A stretch of DNA of 64,000 nt from Malassezia japonica (Eukaryota > Basidiomycota > Malasseziomycetes > Malasseziales > Malasseziaceae), in the NCBI RefSeq assembly GCF_029542785.1, contig NC_083372.1, positions 248,001 to 312,000 on the forward strand, in the 5' to 3' direction. The translations under genes were made by a program, and so were the position numbers. The notes under the pieces are model-generated. The model was not told the origin of the DNA. It was given only the letters and a program-made list of their open reading frames with translations, and made no database searches. Below, piece after piece: positions 40,351-51,658 of the stretch (the first letter of the stretch is position 1; each line of letters opens with the position of its first letter).

Positions 40351-41994
40351 ATGCCGCCCAAAGGGAGTGCACGACCGACTGCTAGCCGTGGCGCACGGCG
40401 CGCCACGGACACGCGCAAGCGCGCCGCCGAGGACACGCCGAGCGCGGCGAAGCGCGCGCGCACGACGATCACAACGCTGAATGCTGCGCCCGCGCCGGTG
40501 CCTGCGCTCCACGAGTCGGACCTGGAGCTGGGCAAGGCCGGCGAGCGCACGATGGGCGCCATTTTCCATACGCAGGGCGCCTTGACGCCTACCAGCGGCG
40601 ATGTCGTTGCGCGAAAGCTCTTTGTCTGGGGCACCGGCGAGGCCGGCCAACTGTCGCTCGGCGGCCCGGACGACGACAATATCAACAAGCTGACCAAGGG
40701 CAAGCCCTTTGGCAACAAGGGCATCTCGCAGCAGACCGACGCAGGCGACTTTGGCTCGGGCGGCGCCGAGGTCATTACGGCCGGCGGCATGCACACACTT
40801 CTCATCGATGCCAACGGCCGCATCCTGTCGTGCGGCAGCGACGACCACGGCACGCTCGGACGCACGCATCCCGCCAACTCGGACGAGACGGAGGAGGACG
40901 ACTACTATGTGCTGCGCCCGGTCGACGGCATCTCGCCGAGCGGCAAGGGCGTCGCCGGCGCGGACGGCCAGGTGGTGCGCTTCCGTGCGACGCGCGTCGC
41001 CGCGTCCGACGGATGCAGCGTTGCGCTAGACACGGCCGGCGCGCTCGTCGCCTGGGGGCACTTTAAGGACGGCGAGGGCAAGGTGTGCTTTGCCGACAGC
41101 GATGCACCCGGTGCGGCCAAGGAGCAGTGGTCGCCAACGTCGCTTCCTGCGCTGGCCGACGAGCGCTTTGCGCAGGTCGCCTGTGGCGAGAACCACGTCA
41201 TGGCGCTCACGCTCGACGGCCGCGTGTACTCGTGGGGTCTCAACAGCACCTCGCAGCTCGGCCGCTTCGCGAATTTGTACCGCGTCCGCGCGCAGTTTAC
41301 CAAGCGCGATCCCCCGGCGAACATGCTGCTGACGCCTGCCGTAATCCCGGAGCTGAAGCGCATTGTGCACATTGCCTGTGGCTTGAACGCGAGCTTTGCC
41401 GTGGACGCCGACGGCCGCGTGTATTCGTGGGGCCTCAACACCCGTGGCCAGACCGGCACGGGCAGCACCAAGGACAAGGTGACGCGCCCGACGCGTGTTA
41501 AGGCGCTCGAGCCCACGCACCTCGACGGCGCGCGCGTCGTGCAGATCGCCGGCGGCGAATTCCATACGGCGTTCCTGCTGGACAATGGCAAGGTGTATAT
41601 CTGTGGCGACGGCGACGAGGGCAAGCTTGGCCTGCCTGCGTCGCACCCCGCTGCGGCGAGCGGCGCAGCGCCGCTGCGCACGCCCGAGCATGTCCCCTTC
41701 CCTGCGGCGCCGGACTATGCGCCGAAGACGGCTACGAACGACGGCCAGACCAAGATTATCGGCATTGCTGCTGGTCTACGCTTTACGTTTGCTCTCGCGG
41801 CGGACGGCACGCTGTACTCGTGGGGCACGACGTCCGACGATGCTATGGGACAGCCGGCGGCCGACTGGGGCGCCGACCAGAGCAAGTCGACGCCGACCGC
41901 CGTGCCGATGCCGGGCGAGCCGGGCGCCTGGTCGATCGTCAGCGTCGCGACCGCCGGGCAGCACTCGCTCGCGCTCGCGGCACGTGCGCCGTAG
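40351..41994 (+). CDS. SRM1: Ran guanine nucleotide exchange factor (RCC1 family)
   Basis: A single exon encodes 547 residues. A basic, Ser/Thr/Ala-rich N-terminus precedes seven RCC1 blades: KLFVWGTGEAGQLSLGG, GGMHTLLIDANGRILSCGSDDHGTLGR, CGENHVMALTLDGRVYSWGLNSTSQLGR, CGLNASFAVDADGRVYSWGLNTRGQTG and others. It differs from generic RCC1 repeat proteins in having the single propeller and length of true RanGEFs. It loads GTP on Ran at chromatin, which drives nuclear transport and spindle assembly. Confidence 0.92.
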   Translation: MPPKGSARPTASRGARRATDTRKRAAEDTPSAAKRARTTITTLNAAPAPVPALHESDLELGKAGERTMGAIFHTQGALTPTSGDVVARKLFVWGTGEAGQLSLGGPDDDNINKLTKGKPFGNKGISQQTDAGDFGSGGAEVITAGGMHTLLIDANGRILSCGSDDHGTLGRTHPANSDETEEDDYYVLRPVDGISPSGKGVAGADGQVVRFRATRVAASDGCSVALDTAGALVAWGHFKDGEGKVCFADSDAPGAAKEQWSPTSLPALADERFAQVACGENHVMALTLDGRVYSWGLNSTSQLGRFANLYRVRAQFTKRDPPANMLLTPAVIPELKRIVHIACGLNASFAVDADGRVYSWGLNTRGQTGTGSTKDKVTRPTRVKALEPTHLDGARVVQIAGGEFHTAFLLDNGKVYICGDGDEGKLGLPASHPAAASGAAPLRTPEHVPFPAAPDYAPKTATNDGQTKIIGIAAGLRFTFALAADGTLYSWGTTSDDAMGQPAADWGADQSKSTPTAVPMPGEPGAWSIVSVATAGQHSLALAARAP

Positions 41995-42525
41995 CCGCGG
42001 CGTGTGCGCGCTCGCGTGGCATCATGCCCGATCATAGGCGACGAAAATATCATCCCCGATTTCGATTAACACCTCCACTGCGCGGTGCGGGGGGGTTCAA
42101 GCCGTGTTCGGCGCGCGCCCCCTTGGTGCGAGCCGAGTGGCGAGGGACAGAGCGAGGGGCCTGGGCAGTGTTCTGAGTACATAGTCTATGGCATAGTGCC
42201 TATGTGTTTTCGCGCGGTACGACGTCGTGCTGTGCGATTTTGTTTGCCGACCAACGCGTCGATCCCTGTGCCCCGCGCACACGCGCCCTCTGTAGCCCCG
42301 CTTGGCAAATAGAACGTGGCATTATTTTTATCAACGTAACGAGACCGCGATCTTCGTGAATTTGCAGCGGCGGGGGTATTTGCGCCGAGCGAGCAATTTC
42401 TGTCGTTTTCGCACCCCCGCGCCCAAAACAACAAATTACCTTGCCTGATCCCGTGCATAGCTACCTTGCTTCCCTCCACCACTAGACGCGTCTCTGTTCG
42501 ACACGTCCCCCGCCTAAGTAACACG
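41995..42525 (+). promoter_or_regulatory. Histone H1 upstream region with two ACGCGT boxes
   Basis: No gene is seen in these 531 bp. Two ACGCGT hexamers occur (42254-42259 and 42486-42491), the second 35 bp before the H1 start. ACGCGT is the MCB element bound by MBF at G1/S in yeasts and would fit S-phase histone expression. The motif is short and the genome GC-rich, so chance occurrence is possible. The proximal part also has C-rich and T-rich stretches. Confidence 0.3.
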
Positions 42526-43325
42526 ATGCCGGCTGCTGCCTCGACTGCTAAGGGCGTCGCCAAGAAGGCGACCGCCGCCAAGAAGGCCACGGGCCTGACC
42601 TACGAAGTATGTATATTCGACTCACGCGTTAGGATATGATCAAGGAGGCGATCATTGCGCATGGTCTCGAGGCCCGTCTCGGTCTCGGCCGCCCTACGAT
42701 CAAGAAGTTTATCCTGGCCAAGCACCCCGACACGGGCAGGATCCCTCTCGCGTCGTTCACCTCGCACTTTAACCAGGCCGTTACGCGTGGCGAGTCCAAG
42801 GGCGTGTTTACGCTCCCCAAGGGCGCGAGCGGCAAGGTGCGCCTCGCGGCCAAGGCGCGCGCGGCCACCGACAAGAAGACTGCGGCGAAGCCCGCGGCAA
42901 CGAAGGCGCCCGCGAAGAAGGCGCCTGCAAAGACTGCCGGCAAGAAGACTGCGACGAACCCTGCTGTGAAAAAGACTGCTACCAAGGCTGCGCCGAAGAA
43001 GACCGCCGCGAAGGCCACCGCGAAGAAGGCGCCCGCGAAGAAGACGACCTCGAAGCCTGCCGCGAAAAAGACTGCAGTCAAGGCCGCGGCCAAGAAGGCC
43101 TCGAAGCCCGCCACCAAGGCTGCCAAGTCTACCGCGAAGAAGGCGGCCAAGCCTGCTGCCAAGGCTGCCAAGCCCGCTGCAAAGAAGGCGACCAAGCCTG
43201 CTGCCAAGAAGGCCACGAAGCCTGTTGTCAAGAAGGCGTCTACGGCCAAGGTACGTCGCTTGCCACTAACACAGACCCCTGCCAAGAAGACTGCTACGAA
43301 GAAGACTACCAAGACCAAGAAGTAG
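42526..43325 (+). CDS. HHO1: Linker histone H1 (3 exons)
   Basis: Exons 42526-42606, 42633-43250 and 43275-43325 give 249 residues; introns are 26 and 24 nt. A winged-helix H15 domain covers about residues 25-105 (LTYE-DMIKEAIIAHGLEARLG, RPTIKKFILAKHP, FNQAVTRGESKGVFTLPKG). The remaining ~140 residues are a Lys/Ala/Pro tail with repeated AAKK, APAKK and KPAAK units, as in canonical H1. It binds nucleosome entry-exit DNA. The 24-nt intron is a multiple of three without a stop, so retention would add eight residues. Confidence 0.93.
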
Positions 43326-43456
43326 TCATACCCCCCACCCCCCCACGCACCGGCGCGCCGCGCCTTGTAGTCCTGTACTCTGTATCGTTGTGGCCCTACC
43401 GCTTCACGTGATCTGCTGCGGCAGAACGTTTCTTTGAGTCACGACGTGGCTGGTGG

Positions 43457-46400
43457 ATGCAGGCGTGGAGTCGTGCACGCCCCTATATTGCCTCTGTTCC
43501 TCGACTGATCCAGCGCACGCCCACTGCGTACATTGGTATTGCTAGGTTTTCTATGAGCGAGCCCCAGAACACGCCTCCGGCTGCCCCCCCGGCCGACAGC
43601 GAGGGCCCCTCGAAGTCGGCCCAGAAGAAGGCGGCCAAGCTTGCGGAGAAGCAGGCCAAGGCTGCTGCGAAGAATGCGCTAAAGTCGGAAAAGGTGACGC
43701 CTGCTGCGCCGAAGAAGGAAAAGGTCAAGAAGGAGGTCAAGGAGGAGCCCCAGTGGGTCGACCCCACCGTTCCTGGCGAGAAGAAGGACCTGTCTGCGCC
43801 GATGGAGAGCGGCTACAACCCCTTGCACGTCGAGTCTTCCTGGTTCGAGTGGTGGGAGAAGCAGGGCTTCTTTGCGCCTAAGGAGCCGAGCGAGTCGGAC
43901 CCCTACGACCCTGCGCGCACCTTTGTCGTGCCGCTGCCTCCGCCGAATGTGACCGGTGCGCTGCACATTGGCCATGCGCTCACGATCTCGATCCAGGACG
44001 CGCTCGTGCGCTTCTACCGCATGAAGGGCTACCGCGTGCTGTATAACCCCGGCTTTGACCACGCCGGTATTTCGACGCAGAGCGTGGTCGAGAAGCGCCT
44101 CGCGCGCCTCGAAGGCAAATCGCGCTACGACTACGGCCGCGAGGCCTTCCTCGAGAAGGTCTTTGCGTGGAAGGATGAATACAAGGAGCGTATCGGCAGC
44201 CAGATGCGCCGCCTCGGTGCCTCGTTCGACTTCTCCCGCGAGGTCTTTACCATGGACGAGTCGCCGTCGCGTGCGGTGACGGAGAACTTCTGCCGGATGC
44301 ACGAGGACGGTATTCTGTACCGTGCGAACCGCCTGGTGAACTGGTGTGTGCAGCTGAACACCACCCTGTCGAACCTCGAGGTGGACCAGAAGCAGCTGAA
44401 CGGCCGCACGCTGATGAACGTGCCTGGCTACCCTGCGAACGAGCGCATCGAGTTTGGTGTGATCACCTCGTTTGCCTACCAGATTGTCGGCAGCGACGAG
44501 CGCCTGATTGTCGCCACGACGCGTCCCGAGACGATCCTCGGTGACACGGCCGTCGCGGTGCACCCTGACGATGCGCGCTACAAGCACCTGCACGGCAAGC
44601 TGCTGCAGCACCCCTTCCTCGACCGCCAGATTCCTGTCGTGACCGACTCGATCGCGGTCGACATGGAGTTTGGTACGGGTGCGGTGAAGATCACGCCCGC
44701 GCACGACCCCAACGACTACGAGGTGGGCAAGCGCCACAACCTCGCGTTTATCAACATTCTGAACGACGACGGCACGTTGAACCACAACGCCGGCTCCTTC
44801 AAGGGCGTGAAGCGCTTCACGGCGCGCCGCGCGATCGTCGACGCGCTCAAGGAGAAGGGCCTGTATGTCGAGACCAAGGACAACCCCATGACGGTGCCCG
44901 TCTGCTCGCGCTCCGGCGACGTTATCGAGCCGGTGATGAAGCCGCAGTGGTGGGTCAACTGCCGCCCCCTGGCCGACGCGGCGGTCGAAGCGGTGCGCAA
45001 GGCCGACATGCCGATCGAGCCACCGCAGAGCAAGCGCGAGTTCTTCCGGTGGATGGACAACATCCAGGACTGGTGTGTGTCGCGCCAGCTGTGGTGGGGC
45101 CACCGCTGCCCTGCGTACTTTGTCAATATCGAGGGCGAGGAGCAGGACCGCGGCGAGGGCCGCTGGTGGGTCGTCGGCCGCACGCTCGAGCAGGCGCAGG
45201 AGCGCGGCGAGAAGCTCGCTGCCGGCAAGCCCTTTACGCTCGAGCAGGACGAGGACGTGCTCGACACGTGGTACTCGTCCGGCCTGTGGCCCTTCTCGAT
45301 TCTCGGCTGGCCGAACCAGACGAAGGAGATGCAGTACTACTACCCCAACTCGCTGCTCGAGACCGGCTGGGACATTCTCTTCTTCTGGGTCGCGCGTATG
45401 ATCATGCTCGGCGTGTACCTCACCAAGGAGCTGCCGTTCAAGGAGGTGTTCTGCCACGCGATGGTCCGCGACGCGCACGGCCGCAAGATGAGCAAGAGTC
45501 TCGGCAACGTCATCGACCCGATCGATGTGATCCAGGGCATCTCGCTCGACGGCCTCCAGGCGCGCCTGCGCGAGGGCAACCTCGACGAGAAGGAGATTGC
45601 CAAGGCCGCCGCCGGCCAGAAGAAGGACTACCCCAAGGGTATTCCCCAGTGCGGTACCGACGCGCTGCGCTTCACGCTCTGTGCGTACACCGCCGCGGGC
45701 CGCGACATCAACCTGGACATTATGCGTGTCGAGGGCTACCGCAAGTTCTGCAACAAGCTGTGGAACGCGACGCGCTTTGCGCTGCTCAAGCTCCAGGATG
45801 GCTTCACGCCCCTGACGCTCGAGGCGCAGGACGCGTTCCAGCCGAAGACGCTCGTCGAAAAGTGGATCTGGCACCGCCTCAACGAGACTGCGAAGCAGCT
45901 CAACACCGACATGGAGGGCCGCACGTTTATGTCGGCGACCGCCGCCGTGTACAACTTCTGGCTGTACGACCTGTGCGACGTGTACATTGAGGCGATCAAG
46001 CCCATGACCGAGGCGGACGCAGACCCCGCGGTGCGCACCTCGGCGCAAAACACGCTGTACGCGTGCCTCGATGCGGGCCTCAAGCTCCTGCACCCCTTTA
46101 TGCCGTACGTCACCGAGGAGCTGTGGCACCGCCTGCCCCAGCGCCCGCAAGAGACCGCCGAGACGATCGCGCTGTCGCGCCTGCCCGAGTGGCGTGCGGA
46201 GCACAGCTTCGAGAAGGAGGCGAGCGAGTTCGACGAGGCCTTTGCCTCGGTGCGCGCCGCACGTGGTCTCGCGGCCGACTACGGCCTCACGTCCAAGATC
46301 CAGGTGTTTATCGAGACGGCGGTCGACAGCACGCGTGCGATGCTCGACACGCAGCGCTCCGTCGTGCACACGCTTGTCAAGGGCTGCGAGTCGGTGTCGG

Positions 46401-46705
46401 TTGTTGGCCAGGCTAGCGACGTGCCGCCCGGCTGCGTGGTCGCCTCGGTCTCTGCCACGATCCAGGTGCACGTCCTGGTGCGCGGCCTGGTCGACGTCGA
46501 CCAGGAGCTGAGCAAGCTCGCGAAGAAGCTCACGCTCACCGAGACGCAGCTCTCGCGCACCTCTGCGCTTACGCAAAAGCCCGAGTGGTCCAAGACGCCC
46601 GAGGACGTCAAGACCAGCACGCAGCAGCGTCTCGACGACCTCGAGGCCGAAAAGAAGGCCCTGCTCCAGGCGCAGGCCAACTTTGAGAACCTCCGCGGGG
46701 ATTAA
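43457..46705 (+). CDS. VAS1: Valyl-tRNA synthetase, cytosolic and mitochondrial forms
   Basis: An intronless 1082-residue class I synthetase. The HIGH motif is in PPNVTGALHIGHAL and KMSKS is in DAHGRKMSKSLGNV; the CP1 editing domain includes TTRPETILGDTAVAVHP. An anticodon-binding domain (KWIWHRLNETAKQLNTDM) and a C-terminal coiled-coil arm complete it. The first 32 residues (MQAWSRARPYIASVPRLIQR onward) have Arg and no acidic residues, like a mitochondrial presequence. A second in-frame ATG at 43553 begins MSEPQNTPPAAPP and would give the cytosolic form. Yeast VAS1 makes both enzymes from one gene in just this way. Confidence 0.97.
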   Translation: MQAWSRARPYIASVPRLIQRTPTAYIGIARFSMSEPQNTPPAAPPADSEGPSKSAQKKAAKLAEKQAKAAAKNALKSEKVTPAAPKKEKVKKEVKEEPQWVDPTVPGEKKDLSAPMESGYNPLHVESSWFEWWEKQGFFAPKEPSESDPYDPARTFVVPLPPPNVTGALHIGHALTISIQDALVRFYRMKGYRVLYNPGFDHAGISTQSVVEKRLARLEGKSRYDYGREAFLEKVFAWKDEYKERIGSQMRRLGASFDFSREVFTMDESPSRAVTENFCRMHEDGILYRANRLVNWCVQLNTTLSNLEVDQKQLNGRTLMNVPGYPANERIEFGVITSFAYQIVGSDERLIVATTRPETILGDTAVAVHPDDARYKHLHGKLLQHPFLDRQIPVVTDSIAVDMEFGTGAVKITPAHDPNDYEVGKRHNLAFINILNDDGTLNHNAGSFKGVKRFTARRAIVDALKEKGLYVETKDNPMTVPVCSRSGDVIEPVMKPQWWVNCRPLADAAVEAVRKADMPIEPPQSKREFFRWMDNIQDWCVSRQLWWGHRCPAYFVNIEGEEQDRGEGRWWVVGRTLEQAQERGEKLAAGKPFTLEQDEDVLDTWYSSGLWPFSILGWPNQTKEMQYYYPNSLLETGWDILFFWVARMIMLGVYLTKELPFKEVFCHAMVRDAHGRKMSKSLGNVIDPIDVIQGISLDGLQARLREGNLDEKEIAKAAAGQKKDYPKGIPQCGTDALRFTLCAYTAAGRDINLDIMRVEGYRKFCNKLWNATRFALLKLQDGFTPLTLEAQDAFQPKTLVEKWIWHRLNETAKQLNTDMEGRTFMSATAAVYNFWLYDLCDVYIEAIKPMTEADADPAVRTSAQNTLYACLDAGLKLLHPFMPYVTEELWHRLPQRPQETAETIALSRLPEWRAEHSFEKEASEFDEAFASVRAARGLAADYGLTSKIQVFIETAVDSTRAMLDTQRSVVHTLVKGCESVSVVGQASDVPPGCVVASVSATIQVHVLVRGLVDVDQELSKLAKKLTLTETQLSRTSALTQKPEWSKTPEDVKTSTQQRLDDLEAEKKALLQAQANFENLRGD

Positions 46706-46732
46706 ATAGCCCGATACCGATCGTACTCCACC

Positions 46733-49700
46733 ATGCGAAATTTGACGACGCTCGCCGTCGAGGCGCTCGGCGGCGGCGCGCCGTGGCAGGCGGTTGCGCC
46801 GGACGCCGAGGCGGCTGACGGAGTGTATGTAGCGAGTGCAGAGCGAGGTGCCGAGGGGCTCGTGCGTCTCACGGTTGGCCGCGCGACGCCGAGCGCGTGC
46901 GAGGAGCTCGCTTCGCTCGCTGTCGTCGGCGCCCCTGGCAACAATGCGGATGAGATCCGCCTGTTTCAGATGCTTGCAGACGGCGGAGACGTCGCAGGGA
47001 ATGCGCCGGCGCTGTGCCTTGTTACAGCAGGTGGCGATATCGTGTACCTTTTGCTCGATACACTCAAAGCAGAGATCGTGGGGTCCGTCGAGCAGGGCCT
47101 CCTTGCCGCGCGCTGGAGCTTGGACGAAGAAGTGCTTGTCCTCATCACCGCGCCGGGTGCAGACGGTGTCGCGAAGCTCTTGCTCATGACGCGCGACCTC
47201 GAAGTACTCCACGAAGCGCCTCTGTCGACCGACGACTTTGGCGAGGACCAGCCGGTGAACGTCGGGTGGGGCTCCAAGGCGACACAGTTTCACGGATCCG
47301 AGGGCAAGCAGGCCGCTGCTGCACAGCCGCGCGCGGGCGACGCGCGGGGGCCGCCAGTGCCGGAAGACGACGGACTGCCGCGCGTTGCGTGGCGATCGGA
47401 CGGCGCCTTTTTTGTCGTCTCCTCGCTGGAGCGCGACGCGTACGGCGCGCATCGCATCCTGCGTGTATACACGCGCGCGGGTGTGCTCAGCGCGACGTCG
47501 GACGCGTCCGTGCGCGGCATTTCGCACTGCCTCGCCGTGCGTCCGATCGGCAATGTGATTGCCACGACGCAGCGCGCGGGCAGGACGCCGGACGGCGACG
47601 AGTGGGCGCCGGGCCGTGACGGGCGGCACGATGTCGTGTTTTTTGAGCGGAACGGACTGCGCCACGGCGAGTTTTCGCTCCGCGAAGAGCACGGCGCAGG
47701 GCCAAAGGGGAATACCTACGGCGAGGCACTTCCGACGTGGAATACGCCGCACGCGGTGCAGTCGCTCGCGTGGAACGCGGATGGAAGTGCGCTTGCAGTG
47801 CACCTCGTGCGTGGGCCACACGCTGTCGTTCAGGTCTGGACGACCAAGAACTACCACTGGTACCTCAAGCAAGAGATCCAGCTGGAAGGACTGCGAGCGC
47901 TCCAATGGCACGCCGAAGAACCGCTGTGGCTCTACCTTGTGCATGCAGGCGGCGTCGAGAAGCGCGTCTATGCCACAGATACGGTGGTATCGAGCGGAAC
48001 ACCGCCGCACGACGCGTCGTGTGCGGCGGTGGTCGACGGCCATGCGCTCCTCCTTACGCCGTTCCGCCTGCAGAATGTGCCGCCGCCGATGTGTGCGGCG
48101 TGCATTTTGGATACGCCGCGCCTGGAGCCGTTTGTGCCGCAGGTGCCGGTGCACGTTGCGTGGGATACCGTTGGGGGCGATGCGACGACCGACTACCTTG
48201 CGGTGCTCTTTCGCGAAGAGGTGCATGTCTGGCGCATTGCCTACGGTGTGCTGGGCAGCCGTGCCAAGTGGGCACCTGAGCGCATCGCGGTGCTGCGTGT
48301 GGTGCCCGGCGCGATCCAGGTGGCGCTCGCCGTCTCGGACTCGATCACCATCGGCCTGCTCCGCCCCGACGGCGCCGAGTGGGTGCAGGGCGGGGACCGA
48401 GGCACGCTGGCGTTCTCGACGGGCGGCGCACGCCGGCTAGTGACCATGCGCGAGACCAAGGCGCTGGTCGTGCACGGCCCCGACGGCAGCGTCGTCGATG
48501 TCGCGACCTCGTCGCCACTGCCGTCGCTGCCGACCTTTTGCGAGCGATTGGTCGTCTTTCCCGCGCCGCACGCCACGCCCCTTGGCCTGGCGCGCGACGG
48601 GCGGCTGGTCCTGCCCAACCGTACACTCGCAAAGGATGCGACGTCGTTTGTCGTGACCAACCGGCTGGTGGTCTGGACGACGTGGACGCACGAGGCGCGC
48701 TTCCTGCCGCTTGCCGCGCTTTCGGGCGACGTGCAAACGCTCGAGCTCGGGCGGCGTGTCGAGCGTGGCAGCACGATTGTGACGGCCGTGCCGAGCGCTA
48801 TGTCGCTCGTCCTCCAAATGCCGCGCGGCAATCTCGAGACGATTTGCCCTCGCCCCATGGTCCTCGACGTGATCCGCGACCTGATCGACCGCAGTGAGTA
48901 CGGCGAGGCGCTGCGCACTGCGCGTGCGCACCGTGTCGATCTGAATATCCTGCACGACCACAACCCCACGGCGTTCCTCGCGAGTATTCCCAAGGTCCTG
49001 AAGCAGGTCGACAATGTCGACCATATTAATTTGCTGCTCTCGAGCATGCGGTACGTGGATCTTCTGACGCAGCAACGACGATGTGACACAGACGCTGTAC
49101 CGCCCCATGGTGGGCGAATCGCCCGCGGCCGACACGGCCGGCAAAGTGAATACGGTGTGCGACGCGTTTCTCGGCGCGCTGCAGGTCGACGAGCGCCGCT
49201 ACCTCTCTTCTGTGCTCACTGCGCACCTGCGCAAAGACGTGCCCGACTACGAGAGCGGCCTGCGTGTCCTGCTGCGGTACAAAGACACGGACCTTGCGCT
49301 GGCCGACGAGGCGTGCAAGTACATCATCTTTCTCGCGAACGCCGAGCAGCTCTTCCGTGTCGCGCTCGGCATGTACGACTTCCAGCTTGCGCTGCTCATT
49401 GCGCAGCACTCGCAAAAAGACCCCCGCGAATACGTGTCGTTTTTGAGGGAGCTGCGTGCAAAGACGCCCGAGGCGTACCAGCGCTTTTGCATCGACGACC
49501 ACCTCGGGCGGCATACCAAAGCGCTGCACTCGCTCGTGCACGCCGGCGACGACCGCGCGGACGAGGCGATGGAGTACACAGTCCAGCACAAGCTGTACCG
49601 TGAAGCGCTCGACGCGTGGAAAGGGAATACGGGCCGCCAGCGCCAGGTGTACGACCTGTTTGGCACCTACCTCGCGGCGCACCAGCGTGCCGGCGAGGCG

Positions 49701-50765
49701 GCGTCCGCCTTCCTCCTCGCCAAAGAGCCGCGCAAGGCCATCGACGCGTTCCGTGAGGCCGACCAGTGGCAGGATGCGCTGAGCACGGCGCTGATGGAGC
49801 GCATGCCGCGCCCCGAGCTCCTTGCGCTTGCCCACGCGCTCATTGAGCAGCTGAGCGCGCGCGAGCAGTACGAGAGCGCGGCGCGCATCTGCCTCGACCA
49901 CGTCCACGACGTCGAGCAAGGCGTGAGTCTGCTGTGCAGCGCGCAGTGCCTTGCGGAAGCATCACGCGTCGCTGCGGCGCACGATCGCTTTGACCTGATC
50001 GAGACGCACGTCGGCCCTGCGGCGCTCGAAGGGCAGTCCAACGCCATGGAAGAGGCGGATGCGATCGACGAGCAGCTCGCCCAGCAGGTCGCGCGCCTTG
50101 GCGAGCTCGAGTCGAAAAAGACCCAGGAGCCCGCGCAGTTTTACATGGATGACGCCGGGCTCGAGAACATCGATATGCAGAGCGATACCATGTCGCAGCT
50201 CACGCAGTTCACGCGCTATACGGCCGCTCCGAGCGTCGCACAAACCATGTCAACGCTGTCCCTCGGCACGCGCGCCACCGGTCGGTCCAAGGCGAAGCAA
50301 AAGAAGGAGGAAAAGAAGAAGAATGCGGGCAAGAAAGGCAGCATCTACGAGGAAAAGTACCTGCTCGACTCGGTCGCCAAGCTGCTCACGACGCGCCTCG
50401 GTGCACTGCAGCGCACCACGGCGCAGCTGCTCCCAGCGCTCCTTGCGCTCGGCACGAGCCACCGCGCCGCCGCACAAAAGCTGCAACACCGCCTGCTCGC
50501 CCTCGAGGCGAAGGCGACGCAGGCCGCCGACGCGCTCGGCGCGCGCGCCACCGCGCAGGACCAGCGCAGGCAGCAGGCCGAGCACGAGCTCGTGGCCGCC
50601 GTCGCACACCTCGCGCACCAGCCCGGCGACGAAGCGGCGCCCGGCGCGGCGCTCACGGCGCTGTACGCCTCTCGGCATGCCACACGTGCGCCGGCCGCGT
50701 CGCGCCCCGACGTGTCGAGCGAACGCTGGAAGATGCATTTATTGGATACGCCGCAGGCGCCGTAG
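46733..50765 (+). CDS. ELP1: Elongator complex subunit Elp1 (2 exons)
   Basis: Exons 46733-49050 and 49073-50765 encode 1336 residues around one 22-nt intron; the join gives LLLSSM-R-NDDVTQTLYRPM. Two N-terminal WD40 propellers are followed by the Elp1 hallmark LQMPRGNLETICPRPMVLDVIRDLI and a TPR-like helical region (EALRTARAHRVDLNILHDHNP). Near the C-terminus is the basic stretch GRSKAKQKKEEKKKNAGKKG, which in yeast Elp1 binds tRNA. Elongator modifies wobble uridines of tRNA. The start is the first ATG, 27 bp after the VAS1 stop. Confidence 0.94.
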
Positions 50766-50768
50766 CTA

Positions 50769-51658
50769 CTACAACTTGGAAAACTTCGGCTTGCTCTTGG
50801 TCATGGCCGCCTGCATCGACACGCCGAGGTCCTCGGTCTGGAGCGCGGCGGCGTTGAGGTACTGCATAAACTGCAGTCCCTCGCCGACGCCGTGGTCGCG
50901 CGAGTAGATGAGCGACTGCTTCGTGCCGTTCACCGCCACCGGGGACACCTGCGCGATGGACGAGGCGGTGGCAATGGCGGACTTCATCGCGGCCTCCTTG
51001 GTGTCGAGCACCTTGCTTACAAAGCCCATCTGGTAGGCCTCGGTCGCGGGGAAGAAGCGCGCGGTGTATGCCAGCTCGCGCACCCACGAGTCGTTTCCAA
51101 CAATCTTGGGGAAGCGCTGCAGGGTGCCAATGTCGGCGGCGAGGCCGACGGCCGCCTCGCGGATCGAGAAGCTCGCGTCCTTGACCGCGTAGCGGATATC
51201 GGCCGCCGCGAGGATATCGATCGCGAGGCCGATGCAGTGGCCGTGCGGCACGCCGATCACCGGGCGCTCGCACTCCTCAATCGACGAAATCGACTGCTGG
51301 AAGCGCTCGATTAGCTCGCGGAGCACGATGCCGACACGCGCGGCGTCTCCCTTTTCCATCGCGTCGCTTAGCACGCTGTCGCTCACTGGGTCAGTAATGG
51401 CACCTACGATCGAGACCCGCGGTAAAGCACTTGCCGTCCGAGTATAACACGACCGCGCGCACGTCCGTGTCCATGCGAATGCGGCGGAAGATGTGGTGCA
51501 TTTCGGTCCACATCCTGGGTCAGTCGGGCAACGTACGCAACATTGAAGGCGTTCACCGGAGGACGGTCGAATGCGACACCCAGCACATGCTCCGCAAGCC
51601 ATTGCAGCTTGAAGAACTCGGGCTTTTCATATCCTAGGTACACTGTGGGGAAGCTCAT
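50769..51658 (-). CDS. ECH1: Peroxisomal dienoyl-CoA isomerase (3 exons)
   Basis: Exons 51537-51658, 51408-51514 and 50769-51385 give 281 residues; both introns are 22 nt. The joins restore NAFNV-A-MWTEMHHIF and FTAGLD-L-SDSVLSD. The crotonase fold shows the oxyanion segments (GKCFTAGLDL, HCIGLAIDILAAADIRY) and the acid in REAAVGLAADIGTLQRFPK. The C-terminus is SKL, a type 1 peroxisome signal. The enzyme shifts 3,5-dienoyl-CoA to 2,4-dienoyl-CoA so that unsaturated fatty acids can be degraded, which suits a lipid-dependent yeast. Its ATG overlaps the TGA of the upstream transporter gene by ATGA. The stop is 3 bp from that of ELP1. Confidence 0.93.

Noticed and set aside
43679..48226. A 1515-residue open frame on the minus strand across VAS1 and ELP1
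   Set aside because: It is antisense to two well-identified genes. The translation is Arg/His/Val/Leu-rich with no domain, as expected from GC-rich codon periodicity.
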